Positions 49,245 through 61,484 of a DNA stretch of 64,000 nucleotides are shown here, one piece after another; positions within the stretch are counted from its first letter, which is position 1; every line of letters begins with the position of its first letter. Under the pieces are notes generated by a model. That model searched no databases and was not told the DNA's origin. It saw only the letters and a program-made list of their open reading frames with translations. Source of the stretch: Sycon ciliatum (lineage: Eukaryota; Porifera; Calcarea; Leucosolenida; Sycettidae); NCBI RefSeq assembly GCF_964019385.1, contig NC_088655.1, positions 7,201,633-7,265,632 on the forward strand. The letters are read 5' to 3'. A program made the translations under genes and the position numbers.

Positions 49245-50398
49245 AGTTCTTACCCTATCCCTAATGCCTTCGAGCTTATCACAGACAAACACGACCTTTT
49301 GGGGAAATAGTGTGCTGCTTTGAGTAACTTGTATTGCCATGCAAATGTTCAACAAGCTTGAATGCAACGCCACACTGATGCCTGGAACTAGCTCGCGAAT
49401 ACCCGCAATACACTTACAATAGTTGTGAAGTCAAATACCAAGCAATGGACAGCAGCTGGCTAATGAGGAGCCATAGCTGACTTGTAATGAGCAGGAACAA
49501 GTGTAGCCAATGCCGGTTAGAAAGAGCAGAGCTAAACTTCCCAATCTACCGTATGGAAGACGATAGTATTAGAGAAATGGAGTGTAAAACCTAGCATGAA
49601 AAAAAGAAGTAAATTACCGTATCTGTTCCCGAAGGGAACTCACGACGGCCGCTAACACCCGATAAATCCTAGCGGCAGATGCAGCGCCTAACGGTGGGGG
49701 TGAGTGGATAAGTCTCACAACCACTGGCACAAGTGCGACCCTATTAGCTGCATCCATGTACCCCTTGTGCCTGGCCACAAGTTCCCAGTTGACTGTGGGT
49801 AGCAGCACAGCTGGAAAAACCGCTCCCAGGCAGGACTTGAACCAGGTACCTCTCGTATCTCAATCATGGTCTTTGACCAACCCACTGTGCCTGCCTGGTC
49901 TAGAAGCAAATAAATATGTTGACGTTGCATGTATGGCACCACAAAAAAGAAAGTGAAAGTAAGCAGTCATGCACATACAAGAGCAATGTCATTATGGTTG
50001 GTGTTGTTGTCAACTACCCTGTCTACACTGGCCAACATGCAACACTCACTGCCCACTCGACATTGGGCTAGTTACTTGGTTTTGCACAAGAAGAAATAGA
50101 ACTGCAGCTGCATCTGCGCCTTGATCCTTGAAGGGTGGTGGCGTTCTTACGGATGCGGAAAACTCGGCCTCTATATATAAAACTAAAAGAGCTAGAGAAA
50201 AAGGATAAAGGCTTGCGAACCAACATGACACGGACACAATGGCGACCTACATCATCATGTGCACGCACAATAATACTGGAAAAAGGAAGAACGTCACGAC
50301 CACAGCGCGAATTAATAATACAAAGCCTAACAATAATTGGTACGTAGTGATCAACAGTAAATGTGCTTGATATAAAGAAAGGAATAGACAGAGAGATA

Positions 50399-50432
<34 letters not shown>

Positions 50433-50760
50433 TAGATAGATGAGGTGGCGTCGACAGTTACTTAGTCGATCTATTACAACTCTCCCTCCAGACGCCAATA
50501 CTCCAGAACAATATCGCATTGGTACTGAGTCACTGCCTCGGCCGTCAAATTTCAGGCCCCAGGCTCCACTATCACTAGTGTCACTCTCATTGTCACTCTC
50601 GGCAGGGCTCGGCTGAGCGCTGTGGACATCCGCAGTGTCTGGTAATACAGGAGCTGAGTCTAGCTTCATAAGGTCAATGTTGACCACTTACTCTGCATCA
50701 TTGGCATGTCTGATCACAATGGTTGATGGTGACATCATCTTCTCCACCTTCCAGGCACGT
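49245..50760 (-). mobile_element. Broken Ty3/Gypsy-like 3' end fragment, copy 2
   Basis: This is the second copy of the family at 23145-27440. On the - strand the upper part (50750-50450) reads like the end of a Gypsy pol (a box KVEKMMSPSTIVIR, then VNIDLMKLDSAPVL). It is broken. A SINE sits at 49615-49901, and GA/GATA simple repeats lie at 50390-50442. Copy 1 lacks the SINE, so the SINE came later. Confidence 0.6.
49615..49901 (-). mobile_element. tRNA-derived SINE with 10-bp target duplication
   Basis: The head (49898-49826, - strand) folds like a tRNA: CCAGGCAG pairs with CTGCCTGG at its ends, and it has a B box GGTTCAAGTCC. The body of about 200 bp follows to 49615. The flanks are AGAAGTAAAT (49605-49614) and AGAAGCAAAT (49902-49911), nearly identical. 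The related repeat at 23.5 kb lacks this block, which confirms an insertion. The SINE family is not one I can name. Confidence 0.75.
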
Positions 50761-51004
50761 ACGCAGGGTAACCTCTAGAGGGTTTCCAGCCGAATCACAA
50801 CCAATAAGTTTTAAAAATCTCAGTTGAGGCGTAGTATTAACTGTAGTTAACACGCACCTAACGATCTCTCAGCGCGTGTTAACTGTAGTTAACACGCACG
50901 TAACGCTCTCTCAGCGCGTGGCCGCCTGCGTTTACTGCACATAGCACTCCACATTTACCCGTAGCTACTTCAGACTGTATTCCACATCTACCCGTAGCGC
51001 TGTC
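50761..51004. other. Short stretch with a 47-bp type direct duplication
   Basis: The word TTAACTGTAGTTAACACGCA occurs twice, about 47 bp apart, at about 50837 and 50879, with CTCTCAGCGCGTG after each. Two similar pieces (ACTCCACATTTACCCGTAGC type) follow at 50946 and 50980. No gene. Confidence 0.5.
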
Positions 51005-51007
51005 GTT

Positions 51008-51522
51008 GAGCTGTAGTGCCGCTCACACGCGATGGTCTGCCATGGCGCGATTATCGGTGACACTAGGCTCGCCGTTGCTGTGGATCCATGGGACTGCCAT
51101 GGTGACTCGCTGATCATGGAAGCTGATGGATTTCGCAACGATCTCCTCAGCCAGCTTCTCTGCAGAGGTGATGTAGGTGCCTTCGTGCTTCATACCGACT
51201 GCCTCCAGATTCCAGAAATTCTGGACCAGGCTGTCTATGCTGCATTCGCCGTATAAAGCATGCACATAGTTGACGGACAACTCGTCATCACTGGGTGCAC
51301 TGGGCGTTGGGCCATACACACCCATCCCAGTGGCGTCTTGCGGGCAATTGGTCCACCGCTGCTGCTTCTGTACTCCGCGAGTGATGCGTGGGCATCAATG
51401 ACGTCCAGACTGATCAGGAGGTCGACCATGGTGCTGGAGATTTCGGGAAAGTCTATGAACTTCAGATGCTCATAGCTGGACTTGTACCGGCTCCAGTCGA
51501 CGACCTGCGTCTTCTTGGTCAC
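51008..51522 (-). pseudogene. BEL/Pao pol: end of protease region and RT entrance (fossil part)
   Basis: The - strand reads MVDLLISLDV and GPIARKTPLGWV, the box after the BEL protease, then NFWNLEAVGM and RVTMAVPW, the entrance to BEL/Pao RT. The part is broken and truncated. Confidence 0.8.
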
Positions 51523-52199
51523 ACGGTCATATACGCATCCTTGAGCGGGTATGACACTGTTCCATCAATGGATTCCATCTGCACCTTGACCAGTTCCCGA
51601 TAGCTGGAAGTCTGCTGTGCAACAAACGTGGATGTGTTCAACATGTGAACTTCACCTGCCATGTCCAACTCATGGGCTACATCCTCCCGTATGAAGTTTA
51701 CAGTCGAGCCTGAGTCCAGCATGGCCGTACAGATTGCCGACTTGCCAGTTGGGCCAATAATCTTCACTGGCACGGTAGCGAAAGCGGTCGTCTGTGGCAC
51801 GCTGACACTAGCATGGTGAGAACTTTCCTGCCGAGGTGCCGGAGCTGCTGACCGCATCGAAGCGGGATTCTGCGCTGCAGCTTGTTGTGGCTGCACTGAC
51901 TTGCTGTAGTGCCGAAGTGAGTGGTGCCTCTCTCCACAGTGGGAACGTTCCAGCTTCTGGCACTCATGCGCCCAGTGTCCATGCTCCAAACAACAGCTAC
52001 ACAGCTTGGCACGCTTGGCCAGGTCCCAGCGGCGCTTGGTTGTCAGCGCCCTGAATTCCGGACACTCTGCTGTGGCATAGCTCTTGCTTAACTTGGCACA
52101 CTGCTGAGTACTGAACTCCACAGCATACACAGCAGATGACCTAGGCTTTGGCAGGACCGCAGGAGGTGTCTTGTTCAACTTCTCTGTGCCGACTGTCAC
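51519..52199 (-). pseudogene. BEL/Pao Cys/His fingers and aspartic protease (fossil part)
   Basis: The - strand has CSCCLEHGHWAHEC as a zinc knuckle and later AMLDSGSTVNFI, the DSGS box of BEL/Pao (DUF1758) proteases. Confidence 0.85.
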
Positions 52200-52209
52200 A
52201 AAGATGTCA

Positions 52210-52647
52210 TCATCTCGCGTTCTGGACCAGTTTTACCAGCCAGAACGACAATGTGGTTGCGTTGCATTTGCTGTCTGGATGTGGTTCGTAAAATCGTATA
52301 ACTACGCTTCTGGGTAGCTTCTCCAGCGCACTTAGAAATAGCTCCCTACCAGGGGTCTCTCCAGCCAAGTCCAGGTTCATGAGTACATTTCTGAGCTTGA
52401 CAGCAAATTTCCGCAGGGCTTCTGAATCACGGTCTGCGATTCTGGGATGGTTCAGGATTGCCTTCTCCTGTAGTGCCAGGTGGCGGTCTTCTCCCCCATA
52501 CCACTGGTCAAGTTCTGCCCAAGCAGTAGCGTATGCGCCTGGCCCGTCAAACATCTGGGCCACAATGTCCTCAGCCGAGCTTCCTTGGAGCGCCTCCTTT
52601 AGCCTAGCCAGCTTATAATCGTCGGATACGTAGCGATCCTCATCCAC
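52210..52647 (-). pseudogene. BEL/Pao gag, DUF1759-like (fossil part)
   Basis: The - strand reads YKLARLKEALQGSSAEDIVA and later ILNHPRIADRDSEALRKFAV, LPRSVVIRFYE: a DUF1759-type gag core of BEL/Pao elements. Confidence 0.85.
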
Positions 52648-52770
52648 TAGCCGCTTGAACGATTGACTCCATCACACAAACTGTTGCGCGTTTCTGCTAA
52701 ACTTGGGCAGCTCCAGCGGCTTCAAGTGGTGTAAAGCACTGACCCCATGCGGCCGTTGCATACTGACAAG

Positions 52771-53487
52771 CTAATCATGCACATGAGGCTCCACAGCAGG
52801 TTCCGAATGAGGAGACCACTCAGAAAGTCTACTCATTGGAGCACTATAGCCAACTGACGTTGCTCTGCTGCTCAGACTTCGTGGCTTCGGTGGTGGTGTC
52901 GGCCGTGTGTGTGGTGCTGGGATCGGTGGCAAAGGCCGCATGTGCGGTGGTGTAAATGGTGGCACAGGGGTAACCTGTTCTGGGACTACTGATTGTTGGC
53001 CTGATGGCACTTGGCCAGAAACAGACTCAACAGGCGAATCCAAAATCGCCTCAGCAGCAGCCGTCACACCACTCTCCTTATCAAACTTCGCCTCCCACTC
53101 GTCCAACTCATTCAGCAGTTGTTCACTCTCTTGGGATTCCAACATACTGCGCATAATTTCTAAAACCAAATTCAGCTCTGACCGTACAAATTCCAATTCA
53201 CGGACATCAGGCTGCAAATATCGGCGAGACGGCGACGAGCAAGCAATCAGTGTTCGCAAGCGGTTACTAATCCGAGTGCGGCGTCTACGAAGGTTTGTTC
53301 TGCGACGAATCAATTCTTTCCAGCGGTCCTCAAGTTCCTCAACAGGAGTTTCACCCACGCTCGTACCATAATGGCGTGGCGTAAAACTACTAGTCACAAA
53401 CTCTGGTGGTGGCGGAAACGCAATTACCATCGCTGACACTACCAGTCGAAACCTGTCGGATCCGGCTCGAAGGACCAAATGTTTCAC
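52771..53487 (-). pseudogene. BEL/Pao gag N-terminal part (fossil part)
   Basis: The - strand frame of about 238 codons has a basic helical part (RRRTNLRRRRTRISNRLRTL), an acidic coiled part and a long proline-rich tail (PPFTPPHMRPLPPIPAPHTR). It starts just after the primer site. Confidence 0.75.
53463..53479 (-). promoter_or_regulatory. Primer binding site of the BEL/Pao element
   Basis: The - strand reads TTTGGTCCTTCGAGCCGG directly beside the presumed LTR border (…GTGAAACA). This primer-site word is common in BEL/Pao elements. Confidence 0.75.
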
Positions 53488-56400
53488 CGGTTCCCTCGCA
53501 AACCCACACTGACATTAGACACAACCATTGGAGGCATCGATCTATTTAGAAGACTGTATTACCAAACATGTTTTCAAAACACCATAGAAGAATCTAACTC
53601 AAAAAGAACAAAGAACGGAGAGCTGGGGACGCACGTACCCGGCCCCGTACCGGACACACAGCCAAGGAGGATGACACCGTAGCGTCCCCTCGCTTGATTG
53701 GCAAAGAAAACAGCAAGCAAAGAAAATCGGCCAGCGGGCACAGTTCAATCATCTTGAACGACACGCGCAAAGCAAAACATGTGACCGAAATTAATGCATG
53801 ATGTCATCTGTACTCACGCGGACATGCAAAAAAGGTCAAATCTACACAAAAGCGAGTGCCGCAAGAAACAGCACAAATAAATAATAATTCAAACAGCGAA
53901 GAACTAGAAATGCAGATTTCTAATTATCGAAGAACAAGAATGTATCGTAGAGTCCCAGCGCAACTGCCGGAGGATGCTGGCACCCACCAGACAGGTGGTG
54001 GCTGCCCCTGCCAGAGAGATAGAACGAAAACTGAAGCAGAGGAGCCACGTTACAAATAGTGAAACGCACAAGTTAAGAATAATCGAGCAGTGTCCAATTA
54101 CGACATACGGAGTAATATACATGTTAAACGAAGACAAACACTAACAAATGGAGAACGTTCCAACACTAAGCCAAGTGTGAAGACGTACTGGAAAGGACCG
54201 AATTACAATATAAGTGATAACAAAAGTGCATGTTAGACAACGCGGAAGACCGCGTGATTAAACCAGAACTTTGAGACTAGAGAAGCTAGAGTGAGAAGCT
54301 CCATGAAAAACAATACTGGAGGAGATGCAGCTGAGGGGACAATGAGCGTCACCAGGCCATGAGATGGGTACTGTGATGTCACGCAGAGGATAGATGACAG
54401 GACACGGGAGGGGACAACAAAGAAAGGAGCCCAGAGTGGTACTTCATCTATCAAAAGCCATCTGTCCACGCATGCTAATTGTCCGGAGTACTGTCACGTG
54501 GTAGAGGTCCATTGCATTCGGCTGTGTTAGAAGCGTTGTACAAACTTATGTTTTATCCTGAGCCTTGTTTCCAGAAAGCAAATTTGTTGTCTGTACAATT
54601 GTTTGATGCTATTCCTCATCAATGTGTGAATAATGCTACATAATTTCTTCAATACACTGTTGTTGTTGTTATATCTCCTTCTGAAAACTCAACCCTGTCA
54701 AGAGAGTTGTATCTCAGGACATTTACCCTATATGTTGTAGTATGTTTCATTTCAGCCATTCCCTGTATAATCCTGGAGAGAAAGGGAAGAAAAACGCCCG
54801 ATACCTTCTTGTGTAACGCACGCACAACAATTATTCACCACTACTACTCCGCACATGCACACAGCACTCACAACAACGGACTCTGACAGTAGTGTACATA
54901 AAAGGACTGATACTTGGAAATGAATTAGTTAGGTAAGGATATAGAAAACCAACAACTCAATCTTGGGAGAGCTAATCAACAAGGAGAAATTAAACTGGAA
55001 CTCCACGGAACCGGCGGGGGCGATGCAAGGCGACGTGGAGAAGCCCGGCTGACGTGTGCGAGTACGCACGCGGCGCGGTCAATGGGGCTTCGGCCAGCAA
55101 GCGTGGGGACGCTAACCTGTGCAGCAAGCGTGGCATGCAAATAAGGCAGAAGGCAAAAGCAATGTGCATGCTCGCAATAATGACGCTTAGCTGATAGCGC
55201 ATGACGTCAACAAAACTCGTGAAAATGCCTACGCAAATATGTTTACAAAAAGTAACCGTGAACTACAATGCAGGAACGATCTCTGCGATCTGGCAGACGA
55301 TGAAACAATTTGAAACTAGACAAATTGACAGTCAGTGTGAGTCAGAGAAGAAAGGAAACATGATAATAGCAAGAGAAGAAAGGAACAGACCAGGCGCGGA
55401 GAATGCAGAGTATTGATAGAAGAACAGAACGGTAAGCAAAGTCTCAAACGAAGAACACGACGTACAAATTCAAATCTATAACTCGAAGCAATAAATAGTC
55501 GTGCACTATGGTATCAAAATAATACTTGTGGAGAAAGAGGCGAACTATTCTACTTCAACCTCATGTGAAATGTCTTCTGGACTGGATGCGTTAATTGCGC
55601 AGATGTACGCGAACTTGGCTTTGTTTTAGAAAAAAAAATGAGAAAAGGTCACATCACGTTAATTACCTCCTAAGCGTCATCGAAATTGTCGCAGTTTGAC
55701 TTTTGAAATAAAACGGGGTATATAATCACCAACAGTTGCACCACAGTTAAGAAATCGGACATAGACGATAGTCATCAGCATAGAGTGACAGCAAAGTTCT
55801 ATTTTCTGTTGTTGGAAACTGAAAATTTTGAACTAGATGCGATGTCTTCGCTGATGTCCCTGCGATAGTACTTTCGACTCGCTAAGATCAGTCAGTCATT
55901 GCAATCTGCACATTTCTCATGCTTACTAGTATAGTCATTCACTCAAAAACTGATCATTGTTTTACCTTAGCTGGGGTGAGAATGACTTCGTGGAACAAGC
56001 AGCAGCGCTTGGAGAAACATCGAGGGGGTCAGCAAACTGATGCATGCAAGGAATGCTGAGACAGTCAGTACTGTACGTGCAAGGGTCGTGTAGACTCTGC
56101 GTGTACACAGTAGTGTAGAGCTAGTGATGCATGTGCAGATACTCAGTGAATCTACCAGTGATGTTGAAAAAGGGTGCACGTTCGACGTGATAGTACACTT
56201 ACATGCATGAGCAGTGACCACACAGCTAAATTGAATGGGCATCCCACGGCTAAAAACAAGTTCGAGGTGATTTCGCCGACGGTACTCAAACGACATCGCA
56301 ACGATCGTGTATTCTTACTGCGTTGGTGGTGAAGTAGAAATCATCCAGAGGCAGCAGATGACAAGCATAGCAGCTGTTGTGCTGTGGAGAAAGTCAAAGC

Positions 56401-56530
56401 ATTTGACATGAGGCGCGACCAACTTACAACCTTCCTGGCAAAAACCTTTCGGCAATTTACGTCAGCGACGCCTTCATCTCCGTGTGAACCTTTCAGCCTA
56501 ACTGTCCTGGAACGTTACTCTAGACTTTGT
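53480..56530. other. BEL LTR border region and 3 kb without recognised genes
   Basis: From 53480 the BEL/Pao LTR should continue to higher coordinates, but its outer end is not identifiable without a second LTR. The rest, to 56530, has short frames only, GC-rich around 54990-55150. I see no repeat partner in the window. Confidence 0.35.
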
Positions 56531-56765
56531 TTGTTTGTTTGTATTCTTTATTTAGAGTGGAAAGTCCAAAACAGACCCTAGCCTAATAACAATGGTCCCA
56601 CTAGTGAAGGAATGCTGTATATCTGTGCATAAGGATCAGTGAGTGTAACAGCAACTAGTAGGGAAAGAAAAAAGAGAGAAGAAAAACAACTCAAAACAGG
56701 AGTTGTAACTTTCAGAGGAAGAAAATAACGGAAAGAGCAGTGCATACAGCATTTATAAGTATATG

Positions 56766-57872
56766 TTATCGCATGGTTGCAAGGGCCTTATGGCATATTA
56801 TTGCCCCGAGAGGTTAGCCCGAGGGCCGTAGCCCCGAGGGCTAACCTCGAGGGCAATAATATGCCATAAGGCCCGCAGCAACCATGCGATAACAAATTTA
56901 TCACATGGCCCACAGAGCAGACCATTGGGCTGCTGTTGAAATTAGCCCAAATGCCAACACATTATGACCACAATGTATATTGATGTGCTATCATTATCAA
57001 AACAGGAAAAATGAAGATATTTCTCCTACACCCTAACAAAAAGTCTGCTACAGGCCATCAGAGAGTATACAGTACTGAAAGACGGAGACAGAAAAAAAGT
57101 GCCGGCACCGCATCGTCATAGCAATAGACATGGCAACGACAATAAAATACAGCAGAATCATAATTTCAGTTGAAAAATTAAGAGTGCTACCACAGTTTCT
57201 TCATGCTTACATGTGTATCAGGAAGTTGTCAAATACAGTACTGCAACAAGTGCAAGTATTTGACGACTCCCGGGTGTGTAATTCTGAGGACAATTTTTCT
57301 TCTTTTTTTTCAGCTCCAGATAGCTGTATTTTTCATTGCAAAACATTCCTGAATTGTTGTGTTTGTTGTTCAAGCAAAGGTGAAGGCAGAGGACAGATGA
57401 GCCTGGTAAGAGTTTTGCGTGGCACATGAAGACCACACACAGGCAGTGACTTTGCGAGGATTTGAAAACGCACGACGCTGAGTTGAATTTGTGTTATTTC
57501 AAATAATTGTTTGTGATCACAGTACCACTTCGAGCAGAACTGAATCTTATCCACACGCTTACCGACGGTCAGGCTGCCAACATGACTGAACAAATGATCC
57601 CTGCAAGCACCACACGGCAGACGTCCGAGGCCATGTCCATTGCCGGGATGTCCATCTCCAAAAAGAATTCCATCTTCGTCTCAATGCTACACAGCGACTC
57701 GTCGTAGAGTCGTACAGTCTACAGTCGTCGTAGTCACGCGATCACTGAAATAAACTATTTTTTGCGGGCAGATAAACTATTTTTTTCCGGGCAATATCGC
57801 ATATTATTGCCCGCGGCGCGAAAGGTGCTGATTCGCTGGAGTACGGGCAACAATCACGTGCCATGTGATAAA
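56766..57872. mobile_element. 1.1-kb element with GTTATCGCATGG-type inverted ends, inside the LINE
   Basis: The left end TGTTATCGCATGG is mirrored by CCATGTGATAAA on the right, an inverted match of about 11 bp with one or two differences. The comparison with the 33.7-kb LINE copy shows that the block is an insertion. The inside holds a strong hairpin at 56783-56874 and a TTGCCCG-rich right part. It has no recognised transposase. Borders are within a few bases. Confidence 0.65.
56783..56874. repeat. 92-nt hairpin
   Basis: GGGCCTTATGGCATATTATT at the left pairs with its inverse at the right (56855-56874), and an inner GGTTAGCCC pairs with GGGCTAACC. The loop holds GCCGTAGCC. It is a near-perfect stem of about 32 pairs. 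Confidence 0.85.
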
Positions 57873-58675
57873 GAGGCTTATTTATCTGGTAAGCAAAAAG
57901 GCAAGAGCCATTGACTTTAAAAAGCGATTGCGTTTTCTTTCTTGCCTGACCACAGCAGGGAGCAGGTTCCATAAGATGGTCCCAGCATAGGTAACACGTT
58001 TGGCAAGGTGCGTGTAAGAATATTGTTTGTGGGTGTCCCCGGAGGTACCCTACAGACTGTGCGTACAGCACGCCTGAGGAGCCCATTAAGCTGTCGACTT
58101 GGATACGCCGTGAGAAATGGTAAGTAAGCAGAAGCGGCATACATAAAGTGTGATCAAATGAAAGAACGAAAATAGGCTATGCGACATTGAAAAGGCAGGA
58201 ATGTAGCGTATCGTCTGAGCACGCCAACTTTTGACGCGACGCCCCTTGCGACGTGGTCGACCATGGTGTTCCAGCTCATGTCCGCATCAAGGTGGAGACC
58301 TAAATATTTCACAGAGCAAACAGTTGGCAGAGGCAGTCCATTACATTGCACATGCAAGTCAAATGTTTGAGATCGTACTGGCGATATCAACATGTTCTGT
58401 GTCTTCGTTTCATTCAAGATAAGACCACGGTTCCTAAGCCAATCGGCGAGGTGCTGGACAGCACTTGAGAGATTTTGGGACACCTCATCCGTGCTCATGC
58501 CGCTAGATCTAATTGAGATATCGTCTGCAAATTGCAGGGACGCAACTTTGTAAGGGGACCGCTTTTTTCGAAATGTCACGGGCGTAGAGAACAAAAAACA
58601 GAGGCCCGAGAACTGACCCCTGCGGTACTCCGGAGAAGCTGGTGTATGTGACTTTAGACTATCATCAATAATTGG

Positions 58676-59147
58676 GTAGCCAGGTAGCCATCGTTAAATT
58701 TTCTGCACGTTATCATGCCAAAATTACAAACACCTTTAAAAACGTTTTGGTAGTTGGACTTTCCAGTTTCACAGTATCTCTTATCCAAAACGACAAAAAG
58801 TCTCCACAGCACAGTTGGCAGACTGGGCTGGAGCGATGTGGCAACACGCTTCATGGATGGCTCATACTGTACTTTGACATGAGTTCGGTAGAATTCCTCT
58901 CCATCACGGTCCAGGAAAATCTCGGAGTCCTTGACACCCTGGAATCTCTGCTCGCTTGTTGACCAGGCCCTACCGTACGGCTTGGAAAAATAGAATTTTC
59001 ATCGCTCGCACAGTCACACTCTCTCTGTAGTAACATCGCCGTGCAAGATTATCGAGAAGCTTCTAACCTTTGATTTGATACTGGCTAGAGAATGTTCACC
59101 AGAACAGCCATCGATTAACTCATCTGGGTGTTTCTTCTTTTCTTGTC
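58676..59147 (-). other. Possible - strand coding patch, unknown
   Basis: On the - strand an open frame from about 59010 to 58660 follows a pyrimidine-rich stretch and AG (TCTATTTTTCCAAG), and reads AWSTSEQRFQGVKDSEIFLD, then EFYRTHVKVQYEPSMKRVAT and PSLPTVLWRLFVV. The composition looks protein-like (mixed, soluble) but matches no family I know. It may be an exon of a host gene on the - strand or an old element. Confidence 0.35.
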
Positions 59148-59283
59148 AACTGTTGTGTATAGTGTTTGTCGCTGTATTGTCCCTCTCCGTATTGCCTCTC
59201 TCTCATCTATTATACGCATGCTCATTGTTAATACATCCGTCTTTGTCTTGACTCACAAGGGACTCCTGCGTGGCACCAAGGGA
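59148..59283. repeat. Repeat unit shared with 61432-61880
   Basis: The stretch from TTGTGTATAGTGTTTGTCGC to GGCACCAAGGGAACACAACA matches the pieces on both sides of the solo LTR at 61485-61794, and so shows the empty site for that LTR. Confidence 0.85.
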
Positions 59284-59711
59284 ACACAACATAGTGGCAG
59301 CTTTGGTTCCTACACCTGTAGAATTAGGAAAGAACCATCCGCCTCTAGCCAGCAGTTCGAGCATCCCCAGCTCCGGGACAGTCTCGTCATCGTCGTCATC
59401 GTCATGTGTCGTCGTCAGTCTGAAAATTTTGTTAACACTAAATGAGCCCCAGCCAGCAGAAACCTGAACATGTGTAATTTTTTCCAAAAACATTTTTTCG
59501 CTCGAAATTGATTCTACACTAATAATCATTCAAGTTATCAAGTTTGGTGACAATCTGATAAGCCAAAGCTTGGAAAATAGAGTTTGAAGTCACACAGGTC
59601 AAAATTCGGTACAGTTGGCGCAGCATCCATGCCCAGTGACTCCATGCAAGTTGATCCTACAGTTTCTGATTGTGATGTGGAACAGGTACATGTAAGTAAA
59701 TAGAATGCAAG

Positions 59712-60300
59712 TCAGGCTTGCCCTCTTGGTGCTGCAGGCATGAGTAGTTCAGAAGTGTGACGATATTCCGTATACACCGCTACCTTCTTTACAACACCAG
59801 AGTGCAAAACGATGATTGGTGGCTGGTCTTCCAAATTGTGTTCAGGGACCTCTGTGCTGGCAGTTTGAGCGTTGTCCCAAAGCTTGCCATACTGATAGAT
59901 GTACTGACCAATACCAATGACATCCACTCCCTTGCACACTTTCACTAAGACCATGATTTCAGCATAATTGTATTTCGATGATATGAGCGAATACTCGCGT
60001 TTTGTAGCACGTGAAGATGTTGCCCCAAAGCATTCAGCCGGTTTGACTTTTTAGGAATCCCCTTTCTCAGCACAGGCAGCAGCCAGCTTGGCGTCGTCTG
60101 GCAAGGTAGAGTACTGTACTAATAATACTACGCTCTGTTTTGCGCCGTGAGAAGCCCTCCATCAGTGTCTGGAACATCATTGTTGTCGATGTAGAAATAC
60201 GGATCGCTCAGCGGGTCGACATTCAGCTTCTCGCAGTCGCTATTACTCCAGCACTGACTATCGTCGCCACCAGTATCCAGTGTCGATTTTATGAGGGCTC
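59712..60300 (-). other. Possible - strand coding patches, unknown
   Basis: The - strand frame 59954-59712 (81 codons, VKVCKGVDVIGIGQYIYQYG and later VVKKVAVYTEYRHTSELL) and another at about 60300-60118 (DTGGDDSQCWSNSDCEKLNV, then PYFYIDNNDVPDTDGG, stop) look protein-like. Neither is a family I can name. They may be exons of one host gene or parts of an element protein. Confidence 0.3.
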
Positions 60301-61431
60301 TTCGTTGCTATGAATATGAGACTCGCCACTGCTGGACAAACTCAGCGAGATCGCCACCAAAGAAATAATTCCGATCGCGAACTAACTTTCAGCGCCGCTT
60401 CGTACAGGGAGTCTCACGCTGACAACTCTGGACCTAAGTCCTTGTCGCGACACCTGTCGCCATCGCTGTGTCTAAACTCAATCTCCGTTTGACGAGCTCT
60501 CACCTAGCACTAAAATCTATTGACCAGACTCATTTGAAGAAACTTGAAACTCCTTTGACAACCAAGACACCCACTCGATCGAAAAAGAATCTTCAAAAGC
60601 AAGCTCACTGCGCGTCCCAAACTTTGACGTCACATTTTGATGATTGATATCAAGTACACAAGTGCTGGTTTTCGCTGGCCGGGGCTCAAATGTCAGTCCA
60701 GGCATGCCCGGCATGCAGTACGCTCTACTTGTTTTGTTCTCCTCGTGAACTCTATTCTTCATCAGCTGTCACGCCACTGCTCCTTGTCTCTCCTGACCAT
60801 CGTCTCTGTCCAGCCAGTTCGTCGTCCCGCATGCTCTATATCTCGGCACCTCCAAAAAGCCTGCTGTTGAGCACTGATCGCCATGTCCCCATGCCGTGCT
60901 CAACTGATCCGTCTGGCAGAGATAGAGATGTCACGGTACGTCCGTGCCTCGGCCTCGAGCGTTCCGGATCGACTCTGACTCATGAAGGAGTATATGTACA
61001 TTTTCAATCGTACATCACTGAACACCAGACGTGCAGACATTCTCACACAGTCACATCTTGTTGTCGCTGTTGCTGTAGTCCAACCAGACGTTGTACCTCT
61101 CTGCGATGGTTTTGCCAAACGTGAGAGTCCTGGACGCGCGTGCTTCTTTATTCTTTCTATTCACTCTGGATCTCTTCATTGTTAGTCTCGAAATTCTTCA
61201 TTAATTTTTTCAAACAAAAGAATACTCTCCTGTAGCTGTACAAATGCTAGGCATGTCCTGCTACTTGCTGTATGTTGTGTAGGCCCTAGCCCGTCGCTCA
61301 ATCTCGTTGATTTGCACTATTTAAGTATATAGTATTTTCCCTGTATTTTTTTCTTCCGGGAAAAAGGACATATTGTATATATACGTATTTCTCTCCCTCC
61401 CCCTCCCCCCTTCTTTCCAGGAAAGGGAGAT
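60301..61431. other. Stretch without recognised genes
   Basis: About 1.1 kb with overlapping short frames on both strands. None has a recognisable motif. Confidence 0.35.
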
Positions 61432-61484
61432 GTTGTGTATAGTGTTTGTCGACGTATTGTCCCTCTCCGTATTGTCTCTCTCTC

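Larger units (their letters stand above)
51005..53479 (-). mobile_element. Broken BEL/Pao retrotransposon, gag to RT start
   Basis: On the - strand the parts are a primer site next to an LTR border (53479), a gag N-terminal part, a DUF1759-type gag, a Cys/His-rich stretch with an aspartic protease, and the RT entrance, where the element stops at about 51005. The rest of pol and the other LTR are missing. The element is broken, with several breaks, and of middle to old age. Confidence 0.85.
56535..58675 (-). pseudogene. Second copy of the CR1/Jockey-like LINE, split by an insertion
   Basis: On the - strand 58675-57873 matches 32.85-33.75 kb (LQFADDISIRSSGMSTDEVS, VKYLGLHLDADMSW, MYAASAYLPFLTAYPSRQLN) and 56765-56535 matches its 3' end, including the AATAAA-like tail. 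The 1.1-kb element at 56766-57872 splits it near the stop codon. The frame shifts at least twice (near 58555 and near 58140) and the RT front is missing, so the copy is dead. This copy keeps the Lys codon that is a stop in the 33-kb copy. Confidence 0.88.

Noticed and set aside
60690-61124. + strand frame of 144 codons
   Set aside because: It is Ser/Cys-rich with no motif, no splice context and no partner.
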